64,000 bases of DNA from Caldilineae bacterium (GTDB taxonomy: Bacteria; Chloroflexota; Anaerolineae; Epilineales; Epilineaceae), in the NCBI GenBank assembly GCA_020634625.1, contig JACKBJ010000009.1:1-64000 (forward strand), in the 5' to 3' direction. This document shows, piece by piece, positions 50,538 through 62,256 of the stretch. A model generated the notes under the pieces. That model was not told the origin of the DNA, did not search any database, and saw only the letters and a program-made list of their open reading frames with translations. A program made the translations under genes and the position numbers. Numbering within the stretch: position 1 is the stretch's first letter; the number at the start of each line of letters is the position of its first letter.

Positions 50538-52204
50538 GCCTCCCGACCCAGATCCCCCAGAGCCGGACGTCGACCGGCGAACGGCTGCTCGAGGTCGAGA
50601 ACCTCGCGGTCAGCTTCGGACGCGGCGAGAAGGAGAGCCGGGCCGTGCGCGGGGTCAGCTTCCACGTGGCGGCCGGCGAAACGGTCTCGCTGGTCGGGGA
50701 GAGCGGATCCGGCAAGTCGGTATCGGCGCTGTCGATCCTGGGCCTGCTGCCCTACCCGCAGGCCTGGCATCCGGGCGGCAGCATCCGATTCAAGGGCCGC
50801 GAGCTGCTCAACGCCGGCGATCGCGAGCTCCGCCAGGTGCGTGGCCGCGAGATCACGATGGTCTTCCAGGAGCCGATGACCTCGCTCAACCCGCTGCACT
50901 CGATCGAACGCCAGCTGGTCGAGATGATCCAGCTGCACCAGCCCCTGACGCGCGAGCGCGCCCGCGACCACGCGATCGAGATGCTCGAGCTGGTCGGCCT
51001 GCCCGACCCGGCGCGGCGCCTCAACGCGCTGCCGCACGAGCTCTCGGGTGGCCAGCGGCAGCGGGTGATGATCGCGATGGCACTGGCCAATGGACCGGAC
51101 CTGCTGATCGCCGACGAGCCGACCACGGCGGTCGACGTGACGATCCAGGCCCAGATCCTGGAGCTGGTGGCCAGGCTCCAGCAGCGCCTGGGCATGGCGG
51201 TGCTCTGGATCACCCACGACCTGGCCATCGTGCGCAAGATCTCCGACCGAATCTACGTCATGCACGAGGGCGAGCTCAAGGAGACCGGCACGCCGACCCA
51301 GATCTTCGAGCAGCCGCAACATGCCTATACGCAGCATCTGCTGGCCTCGCAGCCCTCGGGGCGGCCACGACCGGCGCCGCCGGACGCGCCCGAGATCATG
51401 CGGGCCGATGCGCTGAAGGTCTGGTTCCCGATCAAGGCCGGCGTGCTGCGCAGGACCGTTGGCCACGTCAAGGCCGTCGATGGCGTGACGGTGGCCATCC
51501 GCGAGGGCCAGACGGTGGGCGTGGTGGGCGAGAGCGGATCGGGCAAGACCACCCTGGGCCTGGCCATGCTGCGCTTGACGCGCGCCACCGATGGTCAGGT
51601 GGCCTATCTGGGTCAGGACCTGCTTGCGCTGTCACCCTCCGACATGCGAGCCCGTCGCGCCGAGCTGCAGGCGGTCTTCCAGGACCCCTACGGCAGCCTG
51701 AGCCCGCGCATGTCGGTCGGCCAGATCGTGGCCGAGGGCCTGCGCGCCCACGACCTGGCCGCCGACCCCGACGAGCGCCGGCGCCTGATCGCCGAAGCGC
51801 TGACCGAGGTCGGCCTGGATCCAGACACCCAGGACCGCTACCCGCACGAGTTTTCAGGCGGGCAGCGCCAACGCATCGCCATCGCCCGGGCCCTGGTGCT
51901 GCGACCGCGCTTCATGGTGCTCGACGAGCCGACCTCGGCCCTGGACATGTCGGTGCAGGCCCAGATCGTCGAGCTGCTGCGCGAGCTGCAGCTACGGCAC
52001 GCGTTGGCCTACCTGTTCATCAGCCACGACCTGAAGATGGTGCGGGCGATGGCCGAGCACATCGTGGTGATGCGCGGCGGACGGGTGGTCGAGCAGGGGA
52101 CGGCCGACCAGGTCTTCGACGCCCCGCGCGAGCCCTACACCCGCGCCCTGATGGCGGCAGCCTTCGACCTCGAGGCCGTGGCGGGAGACGTGGTCAGCAC
52201 CTGA
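50534..52204 (+). CDS. yejF: YejF-type ABC transporter, fused double ATPase
   Basis: 556 residues with two full ABC ATPase domains. The first (~18-265) has Walker A GESGSGKS (K61), signature 'LSGGQRQRVMIAMALANGP' and Walker B 'LLIADEPTTAVD'. The second (~293-540) has Walker A GESGSGKT (K338), signature 'FSGGQRQRIAIARALVLRP' and Walker B 'FMVLDEPTSALD'. It energises the importer. It is the last gene of the operon; a GC hairpin follows. Confidence 0.94.
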   Translation: MSLPTQIPQSRTSTGERLLEVENLAVSFGRGEKESRAVRGVSFHVAAGETVSLVGESGSGKSVSALSILGLLPYPQAWHPGGSIRFKGRELLNAGDRELRQVRGREITMVFQEPMTSLNPLHSIERQLVEMIQLHQPLTRERARDHAIEMLELVGLPDPARRLNALPHELSGGQRQRVMIAMALANGPDLLIADEPTTAVDVTIQAQILELVARLQQRLGMAVLWITHDLAIVRKISDRIYVMHEGELKETGTPTQIFEQPQHAYTQHLLASQPSGRPRPAPPDAPEIMRADALKVWFPIKAGVLRRTVGHVKAVDGVTVAIREGQTVGVVGESGSGKTTLGLAMLRLTRATDGQVAYLGQDLLALSPSDMRARRAELQAVFQDPYGSLSPRMSVGQIVAEGLRAHDLAADPDERRRLIAEALTEVGLDPDTQDRYPHEFSGGQRQRIAIARALVLRPRFMVLDEPTSALDMSVQAQIVELLRELQLRHALAYLFISHDLKMVRAMAEHIVVMRGGRVVEQGTADQVFDAPREPYTRALMAAAFDLEAVAGDVVST

Positions 52205-52217
52205 GGGTCTCGACCGT

Positions 52218-52246
52218 CGGCCGGTCGCTGGCCGATCGACCGGCCG
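52218..52246. terminator. Hairpin between yejF and the FG-GAP gene
   Basis: CGGCCGGTCG (52218-52227) and CGACCGGCCG (52237-52246) form a perfect 10-bp stem with a nine-base loop in a 55-base gap between convergent genes. Likely a two-way transcription end; no U-tract. Confidence 0.45.
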
Positions 52247-52259
52247 TCGCGCGGACCCG

Positions 52260-54914
52260 TCAGCGCGGGAGCGCGTCGATCTCGGCCGCCAGCCCGTCGT
52301 ACTCCCGGTCCAGCGCCGCGGCGCCGAGCTCGGCGGCCGGGTCCCGCTCGGCCAGGCGCGCCAGCCGGGCGCCGAAGAGGCGTCGCTCGGCGGCGCCCTC
52401 GACCAGCATCGCCGAGCCCGAAGCCGTGGCGCCCTCGCCGGGAACCGCTTCGACGGGAGGCTCGGTGGCGGCCAGGCGAATGGCTTCGGCCAGCAGGCGC
52501 CCGGCCGCATCGACCTCGGCCCTTCGCCAGGCCAGGTAGCCGCCCAGGTAGAAGGCCTCGACCGCCTTGGGATTGAAGCGGCGCGCCAGCATCAGGTGCT
52601 CCTCGGCTTCCGCCGCATGGCCTCGGGCCAGCTCGACCGCTCCCAGCTGGAGCAGCGCGCCACTCTCCTCCGGGTTGAGTGCCACGGCGCTCGCGTAGGC
52701 CTCGGCGGCCGCGTCCAGGTCGAACAGCGGGCCGGCGACCGGCGATGCGCGCAGATTGCCGATCTGCAGTCGCCCGCGCAGGCTCTGGGGGTTCAGCGCC
52801 ACCAGCTGCTCGAATCGGGTCAAGGCGGCGGCTGGCTCGCCCAGCTCGACCAGGCAGTTGCCCAGGTTATAGAGCGACTCTTCGTGGCGCGGGTCCAGGG
52901 CCAGCGCCGCCTCGAAGCCGGCCGCCGCCGCCGTCCAGTCGCCCGACTGCTTCATCGACCGAACCGCCTCGCGGTACAGGGCCCAGAACCGCAGGGTCTG
53001 CTCGCGGTCCAGCGTCGGCGATGCCGAGCCTCCGCCCGCGCCAGAAGGCGGTCCCGATGGGGCTGCGGGCTCCCACACCGTCCAGCCCGCCCCCTGCTCG
53101 ACCTGGAGGATCGCGCCGACCGGCAGATCGATCAGCGACTGCACGCTGCCGTCGGGCCAACGGAGGTCCAGCGCGTCGACCGATTCGGCCTCGCCCAGAC
53201 CGAAGACGGCCTCGGCCGCGTGCTGCGACAGGTAGGAACCGCCGCCACTCATCTCGCGCAGCTGGGCTCGGCCGCCCGCCTCGAGCGTGATCCGGGCACC
53301 GATGCCGGCCCGATTGCCGCTGTCAGCGGCGCGCAGCCGCAGCTTGAGCCAGTGGTGGCCCGACCGGCTCGCGTTGTTGAGCAGCCGGGGTGGGGCGTCG
53401 AAGTCGACGACGAGCAGGTCCTCGTCGCCGTCGTTGTCGTAGTCGGCGATGGCCAGGCCGCGCGACACCCGGGGCTGGGCCAAGGCCGGGCCGGCGATCT
53501 CGGACAGGTCGAAGTAGCCGTCCGCGCCGGCGTTCCAGAAGAGCTGGTCGGCCATTCCGATGAGTCGGCTCGAGTCGGCCGGGTCCTGAAAGGTGCTGCC
53601 GTTGACGACGGCCAGGTCGAGCCGGCCGTCGAGGTCGAAGTCGAGGAAGCCCGTGCCCCAACCGATAAAGTCCAGCGCGATCTGACCCAGGCCGTAGCGG
53701 TCGGCCTGGTCGTTGAAACGCGGCGCCGGCCGATCGGCCGCGGCCACCGCGCCCGGCTCGAGCGCCAGCGAGGCCGGCGCCGGGCCGACCTGATTCTCGT
53801 ACAGCGCATTCTCCTGGGCGATCCAGTGGGTCACGAAGAGGTCCAGGTCGCGATCTCCGTCCCAGTCGCCGCTGGCCAGGCCCATGGCGCCGCGGTAGTC
53901 GGCCACCCAGGCTTCCAGACTGACGTCGCGGAAGACACCGTCGCCCTCGTTGTGGTACAGGGCGTTGTCCGATACGTCGTTGGCCACGTAGAGATCGGGC
54001 CAGCCGTCCTCGTCGAAGTCGCTCCAGACGGCCGACAGGCTGCGGCCGTCGGGATTGTCGATGCCGGCCGCGGCAGCCCGCTCGACGAACCGGCCATCGC
54101 CGGCATTGTCGAACAGCAGGTTGCGCTCGGGTGGATAGCTCGAGGGGTTGAGCGTGGCCGGAGTCTCCGATCCATATTGCTCGGACATCCGCCCGGCGGC
54201 ATCGGGATCGTAGCGGTACTGGACGTAGCCGCAGACGTAGAGGTCCAGGTCGCCGTCGCGGTCGTAGTCGGCCCAGGCCAGGCCGGTCCAGAAGCCGTCG
54301 GCTGCGCTCAAGCCGGCGCTGGCGCCGACCTCGACGAAGCCCGCGACGCCGTCGTTGCGATAGAGCGCCAGGCCGCCAAAGGCCGAGGTGGCCAGGTCGA
54401 GGTCACCGTCCGCATCGAAGTCGGCCCAAGCAGCCGCCATGCCGTACTCGGCCGGGCTCAGCCCGAGCTGCTCACCGACCGGTTCGAAGCGGCCGTCGCG
54501 GCGGTTGTGGTACAGCTGACCGCGGGCCGTCGCGTCCTGCAGGGCCTCGGCTGTCGGGCCGATCGCGCCGGCGAAGTTGGCGAGGTACAGGTCCAGCCAG
54601 CCGTCGCCATCATAGTCTCCCCAGGCGGCACCGGAGCCCATGTCCTCGGGCAGCTGACTCGAGCGCCGGCCCTCGAAGTGATGGAAGTCGATCCCGGCGG
54701 CAGCCGTGACGTCCTCGAAGCGCAGCTCGGGATGTCCCGCCGGCAGCGCCCGACCCAACGAGTCGGTGATGCCCTCGACCGCCTCGCCGGGCAGGTAGGG
54801 CGCCGCTTCGGGCCGCCGAAGCAGGACCAGGCCGATGGTCAGGGCGATGAACGCGCCGCTGCCGAGCAGGGTCCAGACGATGCGCCGTCGGCGCGGGTTG
54901 GGTCGTCCGTGCAT
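52260..54914 (-). CDS. CRTAC1-like FG-GAP/UnbV propeller protein with TPR tail
   Basis: 884 residues. One N-terminal membrane helix (~12-28) precedes a seven-blade FG-GAP/VCBS propeller (~65-500). Each blade carries a Ca2+-loop such as DYDGDGWLDLYLAN, DFDADGDLDLA, DYDRDGDLDLYV, DFDEDGWPDLYV or DYDNDGDEDLLV. An ASPIC/UnbV domain follows (~515-600, 'GIGARITLEAGG', 'LRWPDGSVQSL'), then TPR repeats (~640-800). It should sit outside the membrane and bind protein or sugar. It begins 13 bases after the multiheme cytochrome gene, with no ribosome site of its own, so coupling is likely. Confidence 0.88.
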   Translation of the reverse strand: MHGRPNPRRRRIVWTLLGSGAFIALTIGLVLLRRPEAAPYLPGEAVEGITDSLGRALPAGHPELRFEDVTAAAGIDFHHFEGRRSSQLPEDMGSGAAWGDYDGDGWLDLYLANFAGAIGPTAEALQDATARGQLYHNRRDGRFEPVGEQLGLSPAEYGMAAAWADFDADGDLDLATSAFGGLALYRNDGVAGFVEVGASAGLSAADGFWTGLAWADYDRDGDLDLYVCGYVQYRYDPDAAGRMSEQYGSETPATLNPSSYPPERNLLFDNAGDGRFVERAAAAGIDNPDGRSLSAVWSDFDEDGWPDLYVANDVSDNALYHNEGDGVFRDVSLEAWVADYRGAMGLASGDWDGDRDLDLFVTHWIAQENALYENQVGPAPASLALEPGAVAAADRPAPRFNDQADRYGLGQIALDFIGWGTGFLDFDLDGRLDLAVVNGSTFQDPADSSRLIGMADQLFWNAGADGYFDLSEIAGPALAQPRVSRGLAIADYDNDGDEDLLVVDFDAPPRLLNNASRSGHHWLKLRLRAADSGNRAGIGARITLEAGGRAQLREMSGGGSYLSQHAAEAVFGLGEAESVDALDLRWPDGSVQSLIDLPVGAILQVEQGAGWTVWEPAAPSGPPSGAGGGSASPTLDREQTLRFWALYREAVRSMKQSGDWTAAAAGFEAALALDPRHEESLYNLGNCLVELGEPAAALTRFEQLVALNPQSLRGRLQIGNLRASPVAGPLFDLDAAAEAYASAVALNPEESGALLQLGAVELARGHAAEAEEHLMLARRFNPKAVEAFYLGGYLAWRRAEVDAAGRLLAEAIRLAATEPPVEAVPGEGATASGSAMLVEGAAERRLFGARLARLAERDPAAELGAAALDREYDGLAAEIDALPR

Positions 54915-54927
54915 GTCGAGCGTTTCG

Positions 54928-57051
<2,124 letters not shown>

Positions 57052-57153
57052 GGGTCCCCCTCGTCAGTCGAGCGACCGGCGAGACGCCGCTCGCACCTTG
57101 CAGTGTGTGGCGGGAGCATCCGTCGGCGCGTCGGCCACTTGCCGGGTCTCCGA

Positions 57154-57171
57154 CCTGGCCAGCTGACCAGG
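57154..57171. promoter_or_regulatory. Palindromic operator, site C
   Basis: CCTGGCCA-GC-TGACCAGG has arms matching at seven of eight pairs. It lies 69 bases upstream of the predicted gltA -35 box and 103 bases from the cytochrome start codon. It is the third copy of the motif. Confidence 0.6.
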
Positions 57172-57240
57172 AGCTTGCGCTGTGGCTGGCCCTATCTCCG
57201 CCCAGGTGGAAATCGAGTCCGGACGCGGAGCGCACTGGGT

Positions 57241-57270
57241 CTGCACCGCGAGCCCGGCCTGTGGTAGCAT
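57241..57270 (+). promoter_or_regulatory. Predicted promoter of gltA
   Basis: CTGCAC at 57241-57246, an 18-base spacer and TAGCAT at 57265-57270. Predicted start near 57277, leader about 84 bases. Confidence 0.4.
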
Positions 57271-57360
57271 CGAGGCGATTCGCGAGCGAAGAGGATTCGC
57301 GCCGGTTGGGTTTTCGCATTGGCGACCCGACACCGGCTTCACTTCACAGGAGTCCCGTCC

Positions 57361-58635
57361 ATGCGCACGGCCCGGTTGACCCTCGACGGAAACGACTACG
57401 AGCTGCCCGTGTTCGAGGGCAGCGAAGGCGAGGTGGCGATCGACATCTCGCAGCTGCGTGCCCAGAGCGGCGCCATCACCTACGATCCGGGCTACGGAAA
57501 CACGGGCGCCTGCAAATCGGACATCACCTTCGTCGACGGCGAGAAGGGCATCCTGCGCTACCGGGGCTACGACATCGCGGATCTGGCAGCGGGCTGCCAG
57601 TTCTCGGCCATCTGCTACCTGCTGATCTGGGGCCACCTGCCCAGCGCCCAGGAGCTGGCGCGCTTCCGCGATGCCATGCGGGCCGAGGCCTTGATCCACG
57701 AGGACATGAAGAAGTTCTTCGAGGGCTACACCACGGCGGCCCACCCGATGGCGATCCTGTCGGCGATGGTCGGCTCGCTCTCGGCCTACTACCCGGACGT
57801 GGTGACCGACGACGACCTCGACCGCAACATCATCCGGCTGCTGGCCAAGAGCAAGACGATCGCCGCCTTCAGCTACAAGAAGTCGATCGGTCAGCCCTTC
57901 GTCTACCCACGCAACGACCTCGGCTACGCTTCGGACTTCCTGCACATGATGTTCGCCACGCCGATGGAGCCCTATGCAGTGCCGCCGGCGATGGCCGAGG
58001 CGCTCAACATGCTCTTGATCCTGCATGCCGATCACGAGCAGAACTGCAGCACTTCGACGGTACGCATGGTCGGATCCAGCGGCGCCAACCTCTTCGCCTC
58101 CACGTCGGCCGGCATCTCGGCACTCTGGGGCCCCTTGCACGGCGGCGCCAACCAGAAGGTCATCGAGATGCTGCAGCGCATCGCCGAAGATGGTGCCGAC
58201 TACGAGAAGTACCTCGCCCTGGCCAAGGACCGCGACTCGGGCTTCCGGCTGATGGGCTTCGGGCATCGGGTCTACAAGAACTTCGACCCGCGCGCCCGCC
58301 TGCTCAAGTCGGCGGCGGACAAGGTTCTCGAGGGGCTGGGCGTCCAGGACCCGCTGCTGGACATCGCCCGCAACCTGGAGCGCGTTGCGCTCGAGGACGC
58401 ATACTTCGTCGAGCGCAAGCTCTACCCGAACGTCGACTTCTACAGCGGCATCATCTACCGCGCCATGGGCATCCCGCTCAAGATGTTCACGGTGATGTTC
58501 GCCCTGGGCCGCCTACCCGGCTGGATCGCGCAGTGGAAGGAGATGAACGACGATCCGAACAACCGGATCAACCGCCCGCGCCAGATCTACATGGGGCAGA
58601 CCGCCCGGTCGGTGACGCCGATGGATCGCCGCTAG
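57361..58635 (+). CDS. gltA: Citrate synthase
   Basis: 424 residues, AGGAG before the ATG. It condenses oxaloacetate and acetyl-CoA, the entry step of the TCA cycle. Length and N-terminal beta domain match the E. coli-like (type II) form. The catalytic triad is present: H260 (GPLHGGAN), H302 (GFGHRVYK) and D359 (YPNVDFYSG). The 'LHADHEQNCSTSTVR' substrate region is intact. The last four bases (CTAG) overlap the stop of the opposite membrane-protein gene. Confidence 0.96.
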   Translation: MRTARLTLDGNDYELPVFEGSEGEVAIDISQLRAQSGAITYDPGYGNTGACKSDITFVDGEKGILRYRGYDIADLAAGCQFSAICYLLIWGHLPSAQELARFRDAMRAEALIHEDMKKFFEGYTTAAHPMAILSAMVGSLSAYYPDVVTDDDLDRNIIRLLAKSKTIAAFSYKKSIGQPFVYPRNDLGYASDFLHMMFATPMEPYAVPPAMAEALNMLLILHADHEQNCSTSTVRMVGSSGANLFASTSAGISALWGPLHGGANQKVIEMLQRIAEDGADYEKYLALAKDRDSGFRLMGFGHRVYKNFDPRARLLKSAADKVLEGLGVQDPLLDIARNLERVALEDAYFVERKLYPNVDFYSGIIYRAMGIPLKMFTVMFALGRLPGWIAQWKEMNDDPNNRINRPRQIYMGQTARSVTPMDRR

Positions 58636-59756
58636 CGCCGCCAACGTTGCTCGGCGGCGCCGCCCAAGGGCTGCCAGGCCAGCACCAAGGCCCACCAGGC
58701 CAGAACCAGGCTGCCGCCGGTCGCCGAGGCATCGAGCGACCAGGCGGCGGCGCCCAGGCCCTGGGCGAGCAGGGATCCGGCCAGGAGCGCGACGGCGAGC
58801 AGCTCGAGCCACCAGGCCCACTCGGCCGGTTGCCGGCGCAGCCAGGCCGGGCTCAGGCTTGCCAACACCGGTCCCAGCAGCACGAAGTGGATGAGGCCGA
58901 TCAGCACCGGGCGCGTGGTGGCCAGCCGTCCGGATGCCAGGACCAGCAGGGCCAGCGCCACGGTCGTCCAGGCCACCCGCAGCCTCGGGTTGACGGCGCC
59001 GCTCCAGACGCTGCGCGCCACGAGCAGGGCCAGCCAGGCGAGCCCGATCCGGGCCGGCCAGGCCGGCCAGATCCCCAGCGCGGCCGCGCCAAGCATCGCC
59101 GCCGGCGCAAGCTCGACCCCGCGTGCTGGCAGCCGTCCCGCGTCCAGGGCCGTGGGTAGCGCCACGCCGAGCAAGAGCAGGGTCAGGAAGGTGGTGACCA
59201 GGGCCTGACCGCGCGACGGGTCGCTGCGCAGGAGCAGGCCGATGGCCGGCACACACGCCAAGGCGGACAGGAGGCCCGGCAGCGCCGCTCCCAGGGGACG
59301 GTCCCAGCGCCGCAGCTGGCCGCGCAGGCGCCAGGCCGGCAGCAGCCAGATCGCGGCGACCAGGCTGCTGCCGACGATCGCCGCCGGGCCATAGCCTCCG
59401 CTCAGGAAGCCGAAGAGGGTGAGGATCACCGCCGCGGCGTAGAGCCACAGCGTCCGCCGTCCCGGCAGGGCGACGCCCGCGCCTCGCCAGGCCAGCCAGA
59501 CCAGCGGCATGACCAAGCCGAAGTAACCCAGGTGCGAGTGCGCGTTGCGCAGATGCCCGAAGTCCCAGCCCGGCATCCAGCGGCCGGCCAGGATCCAGCG
59601 CATGCCCGCTCCCAGCGTCAGGGTGACCAGCAGCGCGCCGGCGATGGCCATGCCGCCGGCGCGGGAGGGTGGCGGCGGGCCGGCTCGCCTTGCCGCGGCG
59701 TCGGGTCCATCCGCCACCGATTCAAGCGCCGGCGCCGGTGATCGGCCGGGCGGCAT
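58632..59756 (-). CDS. Polytopic membrane protein of unknown function
   Basis: 374 residues with about twelve hydrophobic segments and very few charged residues. An early block, 'HLRNAHSHLGYFGLVMPLVW', has two or three His near a helix start, as seen in haem- or metal-binding membrane proteins, but I cannot place the family. The ATG at 59756 overlaps the DUF2277 stop by one base (TGATG). Confidence 0.78.
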   Translation of the reverse strand: MPPGRSPAPALESVADGPDAAARRAGPPPPSRAGGMAIAGALLVTLTLGAGMRWILAGRWMPGWDFGHLRNAHSHLGYFGLVMPLVWLAWRGAGVALPGRRTLWLYAAAVILTLFGFLSGGYGPAAIVGSSLVAAIWLLPAWRLRGQLRRWDRPLGAALPGLLSALACVPAIGLLLRSDPSRGQALVTTFLTLLLLGVALPTALDAGRLPARGVELAPAAMLGAAALGIWPAWPARIGLAWLALLVARSVWSGAVNPRLRVAWTTVALALLVLASGRLATTRPVLIGLIHFVLLGPVLASLSPAWLRRQPAEWAWWLELLAVALLAGSLLAQGLGAAAWSLDASATGGSLVLAWWALVLAWQPLGGAAEQRWRR

Positions 59757-60022
59757 CAGGCGAAGCGCCGCTGGCTGCGCTCGCGCGCCTTGGCGGCCTC
59801 GACCTGCCGGTCCTTGGGCGGCGCGGTCGTGACCAGGTCGCGCAGGAGCTGACGGGCAGCATCGGCCACCTGCTCGACGGCCGCTTCGAAGGCCACCGTG
59901 TTGGCCTGGGAGGGCTTGGTGAAGCCGCTGATCTTGCGCACGAACTGCAGGGCCGCGGCCTCGATCTCGACGTCGCTGGCCGGCGGCTCGAAGTTGTAGA
60001 GGGTTCGGATGTTGCGGCACAT
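59756..60022 (-). CDS. DUF2277 protein
   Basis: 88 residues starting 'MCRNIRTLYNFEPPASD', the invariant opening of DUF2277, followed by 'FVRKISGFTKPSQANT' and a basic tail. The start at 60022 follows an AGGA-type site; longer readings upstream are not family-like. The domain is small, cytosolic and uncharacterised, and is common in Chloroflexota and actinobacteria. It is coupled to the polytopic membrane protein by a one-base overlap. Confidence 0.9.
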   Translation of the reverse strand: MCRNIRTLYNFEPPASDVEIEAAALQFVRKISGFTKPSQANTVAFEAAVEQVADAARQLLRDLVTTAPPKDRQVEAAKARERSQRRFA

Positions 60023-60196
60023 GAATCCTGGCTCCGGTCGGGTCGGGCTGGGCCGTCGGGGGTCGCGCGCCAATCCTAACGCAAGAGCCGGCGGCTGACC
60101 ACGCTGCGTGGCCCGCAGAGAGCGGCGGCTGCCCCGCGTGCTACCATTCGCATCGCCTGGTGCCACTCTACTCGCGAGCCCGCAGGAGTCGCCTCG

Positions 60197-61240
60197 ATGC
60201 ACCGCCCCGTGCGCCCGACCGTCATCGTCGTCATCGTCGTCGTTGTCGCTGTGCTGCTCGGCCTGACCGGTCGACTGCCGGCCCAGGCGCAGTCACCATC
60301 GGGTCGCTACGTCGATCTGGTCTTCGACCGGGTCGAGCGGACGAACGACCTGACTTTCGGCCAGGCCGTGGATCGGCCCAGCGGGCAGACGATCGACCTG
60401 AAGCTCGATCTCTACGAACCGGCCGGCGACACCGAGGCCGCCCGACCGGTCTTCGTCTTCCTCTTCGGGGGCGGCTTCGTGGCCGGCAACAAGGAGCTCG
60501 AGCCGCGCGCCTACTGCGAGCTGATGGCACGGCGCGGGTATGTCGCCGTGGCCCCGAGCTATCGAATCAACCAGGGCGACCTGGTGTCCCAGGGGATCCC
60601 CGCAGCCATCAGCGACGCGCGGCAAGCGGTCAACTGGCTGATCGCGCATGCCGAGGACCACCGACTCGATCCGAGTCGCATCGTCATCGGCGGCTCGTCG
60701 GCCGGCGCGATCACCGCGCTCTTCACCGCCTACACCGATCGCGAGCTGCAGCCGGCCGACCGCTCGCAGCGGGTCGCGCTGGTCATGGATCTCTGGGGCG
60801 GGCTGTACACCGACGTGGACGCGATGGAGCCGGGTGAACCGCCGCTGATCATCATCCACGGCACCGCGGACACCGTCGTGCCCTTCCGCGAAGCCGAAAA
60901 GCTTCGTGACCGTGCCGAAGCGGTCGACATCCCCTACGCCTTCCACCCTTTGCAGGGCAAGGGGCACGCTCCCTACATGCCGGCCGAGCTCATGACCCTC
61001 GTCGCCGGCTTCGCCTACGACCGGCTATGGGCCGAGGCGCCCACGCCGGTCGTCACACCGACGCCCGGCGCGACCGCGTCGCCCAACGCCAGCCCGTCAC
61101 CCACCCCGACGGACCTTCCAACGGCGCTGCCGAGCGCGACGAACAGCCCGGCGCCGCCGTCGCCCAGTGCCGAGCCCGGCAGCAGCCCCAGCGCGGCACC
61201 GCGACACGAGATCCGCTTGCCCTACCTGGCTCGCGGCTAG
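60197..61240 (+). CDS. Secreted alpha/beta hydrolase (esterase/lipase type)
   Basis: 347 residues; CAGGAG upstream. A signal peptide (~8-32) leads to a carboxylesterase-like fold with oxyanion loop FLFGGGF (89-94). The catalytic triad is S168 (GSSAG), D225 (HGTADTVVP) and H257 (GKGHAPY). From ~275 a Pro/Thr/Ser/Ala-rich tail runs to the C-terminal motif IRLPYLARG. The substrate is probably an ester or short acyl chain outside the cell. A TACCAT -10-like box is at 60142-60147 but no -35 box fits. Confidence 0.87.
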   Translation: MHRPVRPTVIVVIVVVVAVLLGLTGRLPAQAQSPSGRYVDLVFDRVERTNDLTFGQAVDRPSGQTIDLKLDLYEPAGDTEAARPVFVFLFGGGFVAGNKELEPRAYCELMARRGYVAVAPSYRINQGDLVSQGIPAAISDARQAVNWLIAHAEDHRLDPSRIVIGGSSAGAITALFTAYTDRELQPADRSQRVALVMDLWGGLYTDVDAMEPGEPPLIIIHGTADTVVPFREAEKLRDRAEAVDIPYAFHPLQGKGHAPYMPAELMTLVAGFAYDRLWAEAPTPVVTPTPGATASPNASPSPTPTDLPTALPSATNSPAPPSPSAEPGSSPSAAPRHEIRLPYLARG

Positions 61241-61377
61241 CTGCGCGTCGACGAAAGCGGCTCCGAAACCGCTCCGACGGGACCGGGCCTGTGCCGACGC
61301 CTCCGCGATCGGACACCGTGCATCAGCCGCGAAGCCCGCGGGTCGTGAGCTTGCCACCTTCTGCGTAGGAGCCTCCA

Positions 61378-62256
61378 ATGGACGTCTCTTCCGGACTGGT
61401 CGATTTCCTGGCGCTCGTAAACCGGTCGAACGGGCTCCTGCCCAGGGTCCTGACGGCGAGCCTGGTCCTCGTCGTCTTCTGGCTGGGCTATCGAACGGTT
61501 CGACGCCCGATCGAGACCGCCCTCGCGCGCACGGAGATGCAACCGGCCGTCAAGCGCTTGCTGGTCGACAAGCTGCTCCGAACGACGGTCTTGCTCGTCG
61601 CCGTGGTGATGGCGGCCGACCAGCTCGGCATCAACGTCGGCGCGGCGGTGGCCAGCCTCGGCGTCGCCGGCATCGCCCTGGGATTCGCGGCCCAGGATTC
61701 GGTGGCCAACATGATCGCCGGCGTCCTGATCGTCTGGGACCGGCCCTTCCAGGTCGGTCATTGGATCGAGGTCGAAGGCGAGTTCGGCTGTGTCTCGGAG
61801 ATCACGCTGCGCAGCACCCGGATTCGAACGCTGCGCAACACGATGGTCGTGATCCCCAATCGGCGGATCATCGACGCGACCGTGGAGAACGCCTCCATGC
61901 TCGGCGCCCTACGCGTCGATGTCCCCGTGGGCATCGCCTATCGCGAGCGCATCGACGAGGCACGCGCGGTGTTGCTCGGCGCGGTGGCAACCCTCGACGA
62001 CCTGCGCGACGACCGCCAGCCCGACGTCGTGGTCACCGAGCTGGGCGGTTCCAGCGTCAACCTCGCGGTACGGGTCTGGATCGACAGCGGCGAGCAGAGT
62101 CGAGCGGTCTACGCCCGCGTCCTCGAATGCGCCAAGTCCGCGCTCGACGAAGCCGGGATCGAGATCCCCTTCCCGCACCTGCAGCTCGTCGTGAACGACG
62201 CGGGCCAGAAGCTGCGGCTGGACCGGCCGGCCGCGCCCGGCGAGCCGGGCGCATGA
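61378..62256 (+). CDS. MscS-type mechanosensitive channel
   Basis: 292 residues; TAGGAG before the ATG. Three membrane segments are present; the last is the Gly/Ala-rich pore helix 'VGAAVASLGVAGIALGFAAQ'. The beta domain ('DRPFQVGHWIEVEGEFGCVS', 'TMVVIPNRRIID') and the C-terminal alpha/beta cage follow, as in small MscS. It releases solutes on osmotic downshock. Confidence 0.94.
   Translation: MDVSSGLVDFLALVNRSNGLLPRVLTASLVLVVFWLGYRTVRRPIETALARTEMQPAVKRLLVDKLLRTTVLLVAVVMAADQLGINVGAAVASLGVAGIALGFAAQDSVANMIAGVLIVWDRPFQVGHWIEVEGEFGCVSEITLRSTRIRTLRNTMVVIPNRRIIDATVENASMLGALRVDVPVGIAYRERIDEARAVLLGAVATLDDLRDDRQPDVVVTELGGSSVNLAVRVWIDSGEQSRAVYARVLECAKSALDEAGIEIPFPHLQLVVNDAGQKLRLDRPAAPGEPGA

Larger units (their letters stand above)
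57052..57360. other. Divergent region between cytochrome and citrate synthase genes
   Basis: 309 bases holding operator site C (57154-57171) and the gltA promoter (57241-57270). A promoter for the cytochrome gene was not clear. No other coding or RNA signal was seen. Confidence 0.6.
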
